A program made the translations under genes and the position numbers. From Chlamydomonas reinhardtii (lineage: Eukaryota > Chlorophyta > Chlorophyceae > Chlamydomonadales > Chlamydomonadaceae): 64,000 bases of DNA. How positions within the stretch are numbered: position 1 is the stretch's first letter; every line of letters begins with the position of its first letter. The notes under the pieces are model-generated. The model was not told where the DNA came from. It saw nothing but the letters and a program-made list of their open reading frames with translations, and did no database searches. The stretch is from assembly GCF_000002595.2 (NCBI RefSeq), contig NC_057019.1:2290362-2354361 (forward strand), written 5' to 3'. Of this stretch, positions 49,101 through 58,525 are shown in pieces.

Positions 49101-52100
49101 TCGCCGCCGCCACGGACTCCGCCGCCGCCGCTGACGACCTTCCCGGCCCCTCCTCCTCCTCTGGTGATGGTGGCGACGTGGGCCCGCGTGTGCCCAGCAC
49201 ATCGGCGGCGCTGCCCTGGCCGCGCTCCAAGCTGCTGAAGAAGTGCCCGCTGCTGCACCCCGTGCTGGACGGCCTGGCCAAGTGGGTGGGGGTGTGTGGG
49301 GGTGGGTGGGTGGGAGCATGTGTGTGGGGTGGGGTGGGGTGGGGGAGGGGGGGGGGGTTAGTTTATTCCTAAATCCAAAAAACCGTTGCAAACCCAAACC
49401 CATAGGGCGCGGAGGGGAGGGAGTGAGGGACACATTCTTGTTGTTCGGGGGTGTGCGGGGGATGCGCGGGGGGCTGGGGCTTGGCCTGACTGGGGTATGG
49501 GGCTGGGGCTTGGCCGGACTGGGGTATGGGGCTGGGGCTGGCTGCGGTGAGCTGGCTGTCGCTGTGGCTGTGCCTGTGGCTGTGGCTGTGCCTGGGAAGT
49601 GGAGTGGGTGGGAGCGCACGTTTGCGACGAGCGTGCGCCGTGTGTTTGGCGCACCGGGATGCGACGGCGCCCTTGCGTCGTTCCTGCCCCCACCCCAGCC
49701 GCTTGCCACCTCCAAGCCCCGCCACCTCCCCTCCCTCCCCACCTCCTCCCCCTCCCGCTCCCCCTCCTCCCCCCCCCACAGGTACACACACCTGATCAGT
49801 GTGGATTACATGAACGACCTGCTGGACGTGTTCGCACAGGTGCCTAAGGGGGGGTGGTAGGGGTTGGTGCTGCGTGTGGCCCTGCAGGCAGGGGTGAAGA
49901 CGGGCAGGGGTGGAGGAGGGCCGGACAGGCATCCGTGTCACACGCCAGTTTGCCGCAACAAGGCCCCATCCCACGTCAAGCACCTCCCCCGCCCCGCCCC
50001 GCCCAGTGCCACGACCCGTGCGCGCGCACACACAAACACAAACACACACATGCGCACACTTTTGTTCTGTTTCTTTACATACGCCCACACTCACACACAC
50101 ACGCACACACACACACACACACACANNNNNNNNNNNNNNNNNNNNNNNNNNNNNNNNNNNNNNNNNNNNNNNNNNNNNNNNNNNNNNNNNNNNNNNNNNN
50201 NNNNNNNNNNNNNNNNNNNNNNNNNNNNNNNNNNNNNNNNNNNNNNNNNNNNNNNNNNNNNNNNNNNNNNNNNNNNNNNNNNNNNNNGTTGTGTGGGCGC
50301 GTACGGCACGTGGCACACCCCGGCGTGTATGGCGCCCTGCTTCATGCCCTCCCGGCCACACCCTGGGGCAAGCCCCTCCTCCTGGCCGTGGCGCGTCCCT
50401 CACTCGATCCACACCACCTTCACCAACCCCAAAAGTTTAGATTGACTGAGTCTACTTTGGGCTGGTATTTACAACGCCCCCACCATGGCCGCCACCACCA
50501 CCCCTTAATGCGTGCAACCCCCCGCCCACACACACAGATCCCGCTGTACCCGCTGCTAGCTGACGACGTGCTGGGGGCGGGCGGCGGCGGCGGCGGTGGC
50601 GGCCAGCACAACCCGGAGCAGCCCGACGAGGAGGAGCACGAGGAGGACGAGGAGGCGGCAGACGACCGCGAGTTCAGCCTGGCAGCAGCCTGCGAGGCGG
50701 CGGCGGCGGCAGCCGCCGACGCCGCTGCGGCCGCGGCAGCGGCCGCGGCCGGCGCAGCCGCCGCCGCCGCAGGCGGCGCCCGCTCCTTCCGCAGCCGGCG
50801 GCTTCCGGCCGCCTTTGGCGCCGCGGCGCGCAGCCAGGCGGGTCTGCTTGCGGGTGTGGTGGAGGCGCTGCTGTGTGAGCCCAAGATGGCGGACATGCAG
50901 CGCGCGGCGGCGTTCGTGAAGCGGCTGGCGGGGGCGGCGCTGCAGGCGGGGCCGGGCGAGGCCATGGCGCTGTGGGCGGCGGTGGCCAGGTGGGGTATGG
51001 GAGGCGGGAGAGGGCAGGGGTGGTGCGTGTGGGTGTGTGTGTGTGGGGGGGGGTAGCCATCCATGGGATGGTGTGTATCAAATATGAAGTGAAGGGGGGG
51101 GTTGCAGGGATGTTTGGAAAAGCGGTACAGGATGCACTGAAGACTGCAGACGAAGTCGTTACCAGGGGGGGGTTGTAGATACCAGCCCAAACTACACCAA
51201 ACCAAATGCGATCGAGCGAGGAGGAGAGCGTGGCCGATGCTTGACAACGGAGTGGCGCAAGACAATAGTGGGGGGGGGGGAGAAGCCTCTCCTGCTTCTG
51301 ACATCCAATGCTGGATACCGTATTTCCTCCCCTGTTTGGTTTGGTTAAGCTTGGGCTGGTACTTACAACACCGCCCCTTCCCCTCCGCCCAACCCTGGCC
51401 CCGCCTGCCAGGCTGCTGCGGCGCTACCCCAAGCTGGCCAACCTGTTGGAGTATGAGGGCGAGGCGCCCACCATTGGCGGCCGCCCCCACGACCCATGGG
51501 CCACCGACCCCTCGGAGGCGGGCGGTCTGGCCAGCTGCCTGTGGGAGGTGGCGCTGGCGGGCGGCGGCGGCGTGGGCGCGGCGGGCGTGCACTACCACCC
51601 ACATCTGGCGCAGGTGGGCGGTCGGGTCGGGAGGGGATGACGGAGAGGAAGGGGAGTAGGTGTGGGTTTGCCAGGCGCTCCGGGGAGCGGGGAGCAGGCA
51701 GCAAGTAAGTTGTTTAGGATACCGCATCTATATACTCTGTCCTCTGCACCCGGCGTCGCCACCAACAGGCGGCGCACTCGCTCCTGGGCCTGCGGCCGGC
51801 GGCGGCGGCGGCGGCCATGGCGCAGGGCGGCGGCTCCGTCACGCTCACAGGGCCGCTGGGCACGCCCGCCACCATCCCCGAGCTGGCGGAAGCGTACGAC
51901 GCATCGCGGGGCCTGTTGAGGCCCACGCCGCCGCTGCCGGCCGGCGCGGGGAAAAAGGCGGGCGGCGGCGCCGCGCCCAAGCGGTTGGTGGCGGGCGTAA
52001 CGGCGGCGGCGGCCAGCCTGACGCCCGGTTTTATTTCGGGGCTGGAGGAGTTGGCGGCGGAGTACGGTGACGAGGGCGGTTGGCCGGATCTGGTTTTGGA

Positions 52101-52461
52101 CACGGATTCGGATTCGGAAGAGCAGGACGGGCAGGCAGGCGGCGAGGGTGGCGAGGAGGACGGCGAGGGGCGGATAGGCGGCGGCGGCGACGCGGCGTCG
52201 GCTTCGGCGGCGCTGCGGCGGATGTGGTGTGAGAGCCGGAGGTTCCTGGCGAACCGGCGGCTGCGGCGGCAGAAGGCAATGGAGGTGGAGCGGCTCAAGC
52301 GCTTCCACATACACCTGCACAAGCTGGCGGCGGGGGAGCAGGCGCAGGGGCAGGCAGGGCCAGGGGCGAAGGCGCAGGGGCAGGCGAACGGGCGCGCAGC
52401 GGCGGCGCCTGCGGCGGCGGCGGTGGCAGGTGGCAAGCCGGGCGACAAGCGGAAGCGGTAG
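43192..52461 (+). CDS. NOC3: Nucleolar complex protein 3 (NOC3), ribosome biogenesis; interrupted by two assembly gaps
   Basis: Seventeen exons are visible: 43192-43311, 43418-43584, 44026-44209, 44498-44665, 45156-45288, 45615-45691, 45939-46055, 46940-47083, 47472-47621, 47875-47907, 48241-48331, 48575-48687, 48989-49281, 49782-49839, 50538-50989, 51412-51613, 51769-52461. They total 1064 codons in frame. The N-terminus is Lys/Pro-rich, then acidic and coiled-coil-like. GLPHFNYTSDILQAVVPRM matches the conserved LPHFN...VPLM block of NOC3. Later, KYTHLISVDYMNDLLDVF and, near the C-terminus, HYHPHLAQAAHSLL match the HYHP block. Large Ala- and Gly-rich inserts are typical of this genome. NOC3 acts with NOC2 in nuclear maturation and export of pre-60S particles. 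Family continuity indicates that one exon (about 45-55 aa) is missing between DQDSM and TYLRSLL, and probably another before IPLYPLL. Both points coincide with the N gaps. Confidence 0.88.
45091..45150 (+). repeat. Six perfect-length 10-bp tandem repeats (YCCTGACCTG)
   Basis: Six consecutive decamers, differing only at the first base, end 5 bp before the 3' splice site at 45155 of a NOC3 intron. Each unit contains CTGAC, which fits the branch-point consensus. Confidence 0.95.
45706..45747 (-). repeat. 'AATCATGAATGTAA' intronic repeat, reverse copy
   Basis: Contains TTACATTCATGATT between G-tracts and is the reverse complement of the copies at 46795-46906. Located in a NOC3 intron just past the donor at 45692. 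Confidence 0.65.
46083..46130 (-). repeat. 'GGGCTGGTATCTAC' family repeat, reverse copy
   Basis: TAAATACCAGCCCAGGCTGA then CCAAAACGAGCCAAACT, followed by G-tracts. In the NOC3 intron that starts at 46056. Confidence 0.7.
46296..46395. other. Assembly gap of 100 N inside NOC3
   Basis: Exactly 100 N, a conventional placeholder of unknown true size. The flanking sequence is G-rich with repeats. A conserved NOC3 exon is missing at this point. Confidence 0.99.
46795..46906 (+). repeat. Two copies of the 'CTTAATTAATCATGAATG' intronic repeat
   Basis: CACTTCTTAGTTAATCATGA near 46820 and CACTTCTTAATTAATCATGA near 46870 are each followed by ATG(T/G)AA and a C-tract. Other copies are at 45706 and 54132. 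Strikingly AT-rich for this genome. Confidence 0.75.
46907..46939 (+). repeat. Partial 'GTCTACTTCGCTACA' repeat that supplies a 3' splice site
   Basis: CTTCTCTGTACCAATCCTTG followed by CAACCCCCCAG. The C-tract and terminal CAG of the repeat form the acceptor of the NOC3 exon beginning at 46940. Confidence 0.7.
47165..47216 (-). repeat. 'GTCTACTTCGCTACA' repeat, reverse copy
   Basis: ATTGCAAGGATTGGTACAGA then GTGTAGCGAAGTAGACAGCA, the reverse complement of 31067-31115. It lies in the next NOC3 intron, so two opposite copies flank the exon at 46940-47083. Confidence 0.75.
48126..48238. repeat. (TG)n/(TATG)n microsatellite
   Basis: Mixed TGTG, TATG and TGTATG units run directly into the 3' splice site at 48240 of NOC3. 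Confidence 0.9.
48730..48755 (-). repeat. 'GGGCTGGTATCTAC' family repeat, short reverse copy
   Basis: TTGTAAGTACCAGCCCAACT preceded by a G-tract. Located in a NOC3 intron. Confidence 0.55.
49472..49530 (+). repeat. Two tandem copies of a 28-bp unit
   Basis: Unit begins GCTGGGGCTTGGCC and ends ACTGGGGTATGG. Two copies plus a partial third lie in a NOC3 intron. Confidence 0.85.
50126..50287. other. Assembly gap of 162 N inside NOC3
   Basis: Begins directly after an (AC)n run (50087-50125), a typical cause of assembly failure. Sequence right after the gap can be read as VYGALLHALPA, which may be the end of a lost NOC3 exon. Confidence 0.99.
50436..50480 (+). repeat. 'GGGCTGGTATCTAC' family repeat, forward copy
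   Basis: TACTTTGGGCTGGTATTTAC then AACGCCCCCACC. In the NOC3 intron, upstream of the acceptor at 50537. Confidence 0.65.
51167..51377. mobile_element. MITE-like element with about 38-bp terminal inverted repeats
   Basis: The left end (GGTTGTAGATACCAGCCCAA, then ACTACACCAAACCAAA) is the inverted match of the right end (TTTGGTTTGGTTAAGC, then TTGGGCTGGTACTTACAACA). The interior is about 130 bp and has no coding capacity. It sits wholly in a NOC3 intron. The left half aligns along about 100 bp with 38506-38610. It is proposed as the full-length form of the dispersed family. No clear target-site duplication could be confirmed because both ends merge into G/C tracts. Confidence 0.6.
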
Positions 52462-52582
52462 GCGGCGCCAGTGGGGCTGGGTGCAAGTCAGGCGACGGGA
52501 ACGGTGGAATAGAGACAGCGGTGTCGGCAGGCGCGGGATGAGCATTGCACGGCGGCGGTGGGTTGGCGGCGGCTTGTGCTGC

Positions 52583-52587
52583 TGTAA
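52583..52587 (+). promoter_or_regulatory. Poly(A) signal TGTAA for NOC3
   Basis: First TGTAA after the stop, 122 bp downstream. A second copy is at 52618-52622. Confidence 0.6.
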
Positions 52588-52648
52588 TGGGCACCATTGG
52601 GGTGCTCTGCGGGTCCGTGTAACACCCATGTCCAGTTACTGTTTGCTG

Positions 52649-52733
52649 TCTGCTTGGGGTATGGGCGTCAGCTGCACCCTACGGGACCTCGCCAACCTGC
52701 CTGAACCCTGTCCCATCAAACACCCATGTCCAG
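52649..52733 (+). repeat. Dispersed repeat, copy 2 ('AGCTGCACCCTACGGGAC')
   Basis: Matches the reverse complement of 28899-28978. The 16-bp sequence AACACCCATGTCCAGT occurs both upstream at 52621-52636 and at the right end at 52719-52734. Confidence 0.7.
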
Positions 52734-53347
52734 TCCAGGTTGTCAGTCAACCACAATGGCTTGGGACAAATGTGCGCGGCATGGGTTGGCAGCTCTGGCC
52801 CTCTGCACCTGCCACACTGCAGCTGTCAGGTCGCAGCGACCGGGTCAGGCCGTCAGTGGCGGGGCCCAGAAGGAGAGGACAGAACAGCAGTCATTGACGA
52901 TGCGCTAAGAAACTAAATGCAAACGGCGCCAGAGACGGAGCAGTGTGATGTCTACAGATGGTGCCTCGCGCACTCAGGTCTCGGAGACAACCAGGATTCG
53001 CCTTGCTACATAGTGCTGTGCACTGATTTAGCGGTCACGTTGTCCAAAGCCCACGCCCCACGGTATAACCCTCATACGTCTCCTTGCTGCATTGTGCCGT
53101 CCCTTACCGCAAAGCACAAGAGCGTCACTCGTCGCGGTTGGCGTGTACAGCTCCAGCCTCACAGTGCCTCCTCAGCTACCTGCCTCCTACTCGTCCTTAA
53201 GCCCCGGCCCGAACACGCACGCCGAATTGCAACAATGCGCCTACCGTAACGTAAGGCGAGGTAAGTTTCACCATTGTGTAGTCAACCAAACACGCCCCCG
53301 CAACCGCCCAGTCGTCTACTCATGCCCGTGCCACCGCCACCTGCGCC

Positions 53348-53764
53348 TCAACCCCCACCACCTCCCGCCCCACCGCCTCCTCCTGCACTCCCCGCCCCAC
53401 CGCCTCCCGCCCCACCTCCCCCACCACCGCCTCCACCTCCCCCCAGCCGCGCCGCCGCCACCGCCACCTTGCGCGCCTGCCGCATCCAGGCCAGCACGCT
53501 GTCGTGCGGCCGCCCCCACTCCGCCCGCCGCCGCGCCGCCGCCATCGCCGCACCCCACTCCACGGGGCAGCCCTCCGCCACCAGCCACCTCAGCACGCGC
53601 AGCTCGCAGCCCACGCGCAGCCCCTCGTCGTGTTCGTCGTCGTCGTCACCTTCCTGTGTGGGCGTGTGCCGTGCAATGTATTGATGTGTTTGAAGAGCGC
53701 AAGGAAGAGTCTTGAGGCAAGATTGCGTATGCGATGCAATGTGTGGGGTGTGTGTGATGTGTGA

Positions 53765-53797
<33 letters not shown>

Positions 53798-55832
53798 GTG
53801 TTGGTGTGAAGCAATGTGGTGCGCAGAGCGCACAGGGAATTGGAAAACGTGCGCGCAGTCGCAGCGGACTGCGGACGTCCATGTGCACCACACAAGCAAC
53901 ACAAACAACGCAGCAGCCTGCACCGGCGCGGCAGAGCATGAGCACAAACGTACGAAGCACGAACAAATAAACATGAGAGCTGGACACAACAGTCCGCACC
54001 TCGATTGCGCGGGCAAAGGTGACGCCGGGTGCGGCGGGCGGGCCCCAGGGGCACCTCAGCCTCAGCAGCGCCCGGAGTGTGGCGAAGTCACTGTTGCGGG
54101 CGGCCGCCAGCCAGGGCTCGCCATCGTCCTGCATGGGGGAATTACATTCATGATCAGTTAAGAAGTGAAGGCGTAGCCAGGGGGAGGGGGATGCGGTGTG
54201 TTTGGTTGGGTGGGGCGCGGAGGGTATGCAGAGGTGAAGGCGTGTGTCAAGGCTGCTGGTGGCCCTCAGGCGGCCGACGCTTAGGATTGCGGCTGAGCCG
54301 AGGCGGCGGCAAACTCCCAGAGCCCACGTAAATCACGATACTCTATGGTACCCCCGGCAGCAACCGACGCCCATGCCACTCACCGCAGCAACCCCCGCGC
54401 ATACCACTCAACCATGGACCCTCTTTGCCCCCTTCTTCCCCCCCCCCCCCGCCTCCCCCCCCCCCCGCCCCCTGCCTGCTCACCCCCATGGGGCAGCCGC
54501 GCGCCACCAGCCAGTCCAGGTGCGCCTCACAGCCCGACCCCGCCGCCGCCAGGAACGCCCGCTCGTCCCAGCTGCAGCCCTGATCGTACAGCCACGTCAG
54601 CAGGTCCAGCCGCCGCCCGCCATCCAGCGCCGCAAGGTCGGCGGCGGCGCCGCCGCCGCCGCCAGGCGCGGCTCCGCCGGCGGCGGCCGCCGCGCCGCCG
54701 GGCCCGGCTGTGGACCAAACCACTGCGCCCACCTGCCCGCCCATGCGAGGCTCGCCCAGCCCTCCTGCTCCCCCAACCCCTCCAAACCCACCCATGCCCC
54801 CAGCCTCGTCTCCGAACCCCGCCCCCTCCCCGCCTCCCGCGTCCCAGCCTCCGCCGCCACCACCACCTCCCCCTCCCCCTCCTCCGTCGCCTCCAGCGCC
54901 GCCGGCCGCATGCAGCCCCGACAGCGAGGCGCCCACGCTGATCTCGGGTCCCTCTAGAGCGGCGGCGAACACGTCAGCGCTCCGCACACAGCACGCGCCG
55001 CACACGTCATCACGCGCCATCCAGCGCAGCACGTGCAGGTGGCCGCCGCGCGCCGCCGCCGCCGCCGCGCCCAGGTCGATGGGGAGCACGCCGTGCCTGA
55101 GCACGCGCACCCGGCATGAAGCGAATGTGATCCGACAGGATAATCATAGGAAAACCGGATTATCAAGAGGCATCCGATCTGCAGAGCGGTCCGCAGCGTA
55201 GCAAGGTCTTCGAGCCAAGTCACGGCCCCAGGTTCCCAGTCCCGGTTACCCGACCTCAAAACCCTGAAGGCTAAAGTCTCCTCTCCTCCAGCCACCCTCC
55301 CGCACGCCCTCCCGCATGCCCGCACCTGCTGCGCAGCTGCTGCAGCAGCTCCAGCCTGCCGTGCCGTACCGCCGGCAGTACGGCACGTGCCAACAGGTAC
55401 GGCGCCCCGCCCGCCAGCAGCTCAAGAGCTGCCAGGTCACCGGCGGCGGCGAAGGCGCGAAGCGCCACCAGCGCCGCTGGATGCGGCATTTCCACGGGCA
55501 CAGCTACTGCCGCCGTCCCGGTGCTACTGCCATTGCTGGTGCCACTGCCATTGCCGGTGCCGGTGCTGAAGCTTGCAGAAGAAGGAGTGGCGCCGGCGGC
55601 GGCGGAGGCGGCGGCGGAGTCGACGGCGGCGGCGGCGGCGCGGCGGGCGGCGGCGCCGAGTGCGCCCCTCGCCGCCAGCCAGGTCAGCCGCTGGCGAGCG
55701 TCCGGCGCCGCCGCCACGTCATCCCAGTTGATGGCGGTGGGCTGCGAGGGGGCGGCGGCGGCGCGGCGGCGAGCGGGCGCACTGGCTGCTAATACTCCTA
55801 TTAGGACTCCTTCTACTCCTAGTCCTAGAAGG

Positions 55833-55891
<59 letters not shown>

Positions 55892-56888
55892 TCTTTGCGG
55901 ATGCAAGGAGCCTGAGCCCAAGCCTAGATGGGAAGGACCCGCGCAAGGGCATGGAAGCCGCCCCCAACACAGAGCCCCCCCCCCGGCCTCTCGCGGCGCA
56001 CCTGTTTCCTTATGGGATTGGTTCAGAGTTAACCCCCTGGCCCCTCGCCCTACCTCTGCCTCTGCCTGTGCCCTGCTAGTTTGGCCTGGTTTGGTTTCGT
56101 TTGGGCTGGTACTTTCATCCCTCCCTCCACGCCCTCCCTCCCGCTCCCCACCCCCACCCCCACCCCCCACCCCGCCTACCGGCAGCCCCTCCAGCCGCCC
56201 GTAGCCGCACTCCTCCTCCAGCCACACCACCTTGTCGCGCCTGGGGCGGACGACAGCAGCACAGCAGAGGACAGCAGGACAGCAGGACAAGGGTGAGGGG
56301 CGGGGCGGGGTCGGACGGCGCAAGGCCCGTGCTTCAGGCCTGTGGCCTGCTACGCGCACACGGCGATTCAACCGCCCACTGCCCCTTACTTCCGCAATTG
56401 GCATGACACTTGCGCACAGGGCATGCGTGCCCCTCCCCCGTTTGATCCCTGGGTGGCGCCTAGAACCCCCTGCCCTGCCCTGCGCTACCCCCGAGCATTC
56501 TGCCCCGACCCGCACCCGCACAACCTCCACAACCGCTGCGCCGCAGCAGCACGCGTTTCCCTCCCTCCCTGCCTCTCTCCCTCCTCTCTCCCTCCCTCCC
56601 GCCCCCACCAGTCGGGCGTGCGGCTGGTGGCGGCGGCCGCAAGCAGGCGGTAGCGGGTGGCCTGTGTGGGCCGCTGCACACCACCACCACCACCACCACC
56701 ACCACCACCACCACCTCCTCCGCCTCCTCCTCCTCCTCCGCCTCCTCCTCCTCCTCCTCCTCCTCCTCCTCCTCCTCCTCCTCCTCCTCCGCCTCCGCCG
56801 CGGCCTGGGCGGCGCGCCAGGTAGTCGGTGTGCTGCCGCTGCAGGGCCGCCAGCCCCAGACCCGCAGCCACACCCACCTGGAGGCATG

Positions 56889-56936
<48 letters not shown>

Positions 56937-58525
56937 GGAAAACAGGTGCTCGGGGCATGCGTGTGTACGTGAATGTGCACGTGAATGTGCATCGGGAAAG
57001 GACTGCAAGGGTCAGCCGCTGTCAGGCTGTCACCCGAAGCAGATGCGGTACGGCAGAAAAATCACCCCGTCAGTCTCCCTCTTCCTACCCATGATCCCCG
57101 CCCCCCCTTCCCCGCTCCCCCCCCCATCGGCTGCGGCTCACCAGCAGCGACTGCTCGTCCACGTCACTGCGCTGCTGCTCTGCCAGCCAGGCCGCCAGCT
57201 CGCCGTGACCCGCCCGGGCGGCGGCGGCGGGGCACTCCTCGTTCCTGTGCCCATGCGACACGCAGCAGCACCAGAAGAAGCAGAAGAAGCATCACGAAGC
57301 AGCAGCATCCGGTGGAGTCGCCATTTGGGGTGCGAGTGCGGTGTCAAGCGTGCGACACATGAAGCATGGCCGGCGCATCGCGGGGCGCACAAGCCCCGGG
57401 GACGTGATGACCCAGCCCGCCCCGGTGCCACCGCCACCACTACACTCCGCTCTCACCCAACCTCATTCTCCCCCCACCCCCCGCACACACACACGCCAAC
57501 GCCTCGCAGCACAACCACCACCACCACCACCAAACTTCTGCACGTGTTGCACCGCGTGTTCCATGAATGGCTACACCTCCCCCCACCACCCCCACCACGC
57601 ACCCCACCCACACCACGCCGCCCCCTCACCAGGGGCAGCTGCAGTCCAGCAGCCACTCGCACGCCGCCTCGCTGCCGGCCGCCGCCGCCGCCGCCAGCAG
57701 CCCCTTGCCCAGCGGCCGGCTGGGGCCCCACATCCAGCCCAGCGCCTCCACCGCGCCCGCCGCCGCCGCCGCCGTCATGGCTCTGCTTCCAGGGCAGCCT
57801 GCGCAGCCGCGCGCCTTGAGCCATCGCAGCGTGGCCACTTGGTTGCGGCTGGCGGCGGCGGCGGCGACGGCGCCATCGAGCGTGAGCGCGGCGGCGGCCT
57901 CCGCGATCTCGAGGTTGGCCACTACGCCGGTGGCGGCGGTGAGGCAGAGCAGGCGCTGGCGCTGGGCCAGGGTGAGGGCGCGGGTGGCGCCGGCGGCCAG
58001 GGCGGCGGGGCCCCAGGAGGCGGCGAAGTAGGGCGGCGGCACGGGATGGCTGAGGCGGATGGTGGTGAAGGGGCAGCACCAACCGCCGGCTGCTACTGCT
58101 ACTGCTGTTGGTTTGGAAGCTGCTGCTGCTGCTGTTGACGGGGCACTTGTTGTTTGGGCGGAGGAGGAAGTGGAGGGGCTGGCGCGGGAGGAGGCGGCGG
58201 CAGGGGGCGCGGGGGTGCGCAGCGCGGCGGCCAGGGCGTGGCAGACCAGGCGCAGGCTGCAGGGCACCTCGTTGGGCGGCAGCAGACCGGCGATGCGGGC
58301 CAGCAGCTCGCAAGGCAGCGAGTCCAGCCGCGAGGTCGCGGAATGGTCGGGGTGCTGCTGCTGTTGCTGCTCCTCTTCCTGCGGGGGTCGCCTGTGCTTC
58401 GCCGGCGCATCCGCGAGCGACTCCCCGGCGAGCGAGAGACTCGAAACCGATGCAGCGGCATCAGATACTACGCTGACCCAGGCCTCAGAAGCCGCGGCGC
58501 TGTGGCATGTCCCGACAGGGTCCAT
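53348..58525 (-). CDS. F-box-like / ankyrin-like repeat protein with polyglycine tract
   Basis: Eight minus-strand exons (57630-58525, 57142-57244, 56609-56877, 56180-56240, 55326-55741, 54484-55096, 54000-54128, 53348-53653) give 930 aa. Residues 67-102 (LDSLPCELLARIAGLLPP, LRLVCHALAAAL) resemble an F-box. Degenerate ankyrin-like units follow with the recurring pattern AA..G....L.WL...GC, for example ATLRWLKARGC, GELAAWLAEQ, LTWLAARG, HLHVLRWMARDD, LLTWLYDQGCSW, HLDWLVARGCP and LRVLRWLVAEGCP. Exon 3 encodes more than 40 consecutive Gly from (GGA)n and (GGT)n. The last exon ends in another Gly-rich tail. It probably belongs to the large F-box/ankyrin family of Chlamydomonas, perhaps a ubiquitin-ligase substrate adaptor; partners unknown. 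The start could also be the upstream ATG at 58603. The acceptor of exon 5 (55742) was chosen among several by phase. Confidence 0.75.
54132..54178 (-). repeat. 'AATCATGAATGTAA' intronic repeat copy
   Basis: GAATTACATTCATGATCAGT then TAAGAAGTGAAGGCG, the reverse complement of the 46795-46906 type. In an intron of the ankyrin-like gene, next to the exon at 54000-54128. Confidence 0.7.
55835..55890. repeat. (TG)n microsatellite
   Basis: About 28 TG units in the intron upstream (in gene sense) of the exon at 55326-55741. Confidence 0.95.
56078..56115 (+). repeat. 'GGGCTGGTATCTAC' family repeat copy
   Basis: TGGTTTGGTTTCGTTTGGGC then TGGTACTTTCATCCC. In an intron of the ankyrin-like gene. Confidence 0.65.
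56680..56799 (-). repeat. Coding (GGA)n/(GGT)n repeat, polyglycine
   Basis: On the plus strand this is (ACC)n followed by (TCC)n with rare GCC. On the coding strand it is an unbroken Gly tract inside exon 3 of the ankyrin-like gene. Confidence 0.9.
56892..56935. repeat. (GT)n microsatellite
   Basis: About 22 GT units, ending 15 bp from the acceptor (56878) of the polyglycine exon when read on the minus strand. Confidence 0.95.

Larger units (their letters stand above)
52462..53347. other. Convergent 3' UTR/intergenic region
   Basis: Between the NOC3 stop (+) and the ankyrin-like gene stop (-). It holds the NOC3 poly(A) signal(s) and a dispersed repeat copy. No gene was seen. Confidence 0.6.

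Noticed and set aside
52916-53715. Pro/His-rich plus-strand frames near the 3' end of the ankyrin-like gene
   Set aside because: They are the antisense of the Gly-rich last exon plus 3' flank.
55271-56992. 573-codon open frame on the minus strand through several ankyrin-gene introns
   Set aside because: It runs through (CA)n and (GGN)n repeats and intron borders. The spliced model with ankyrin-like units explains the real coding parts.
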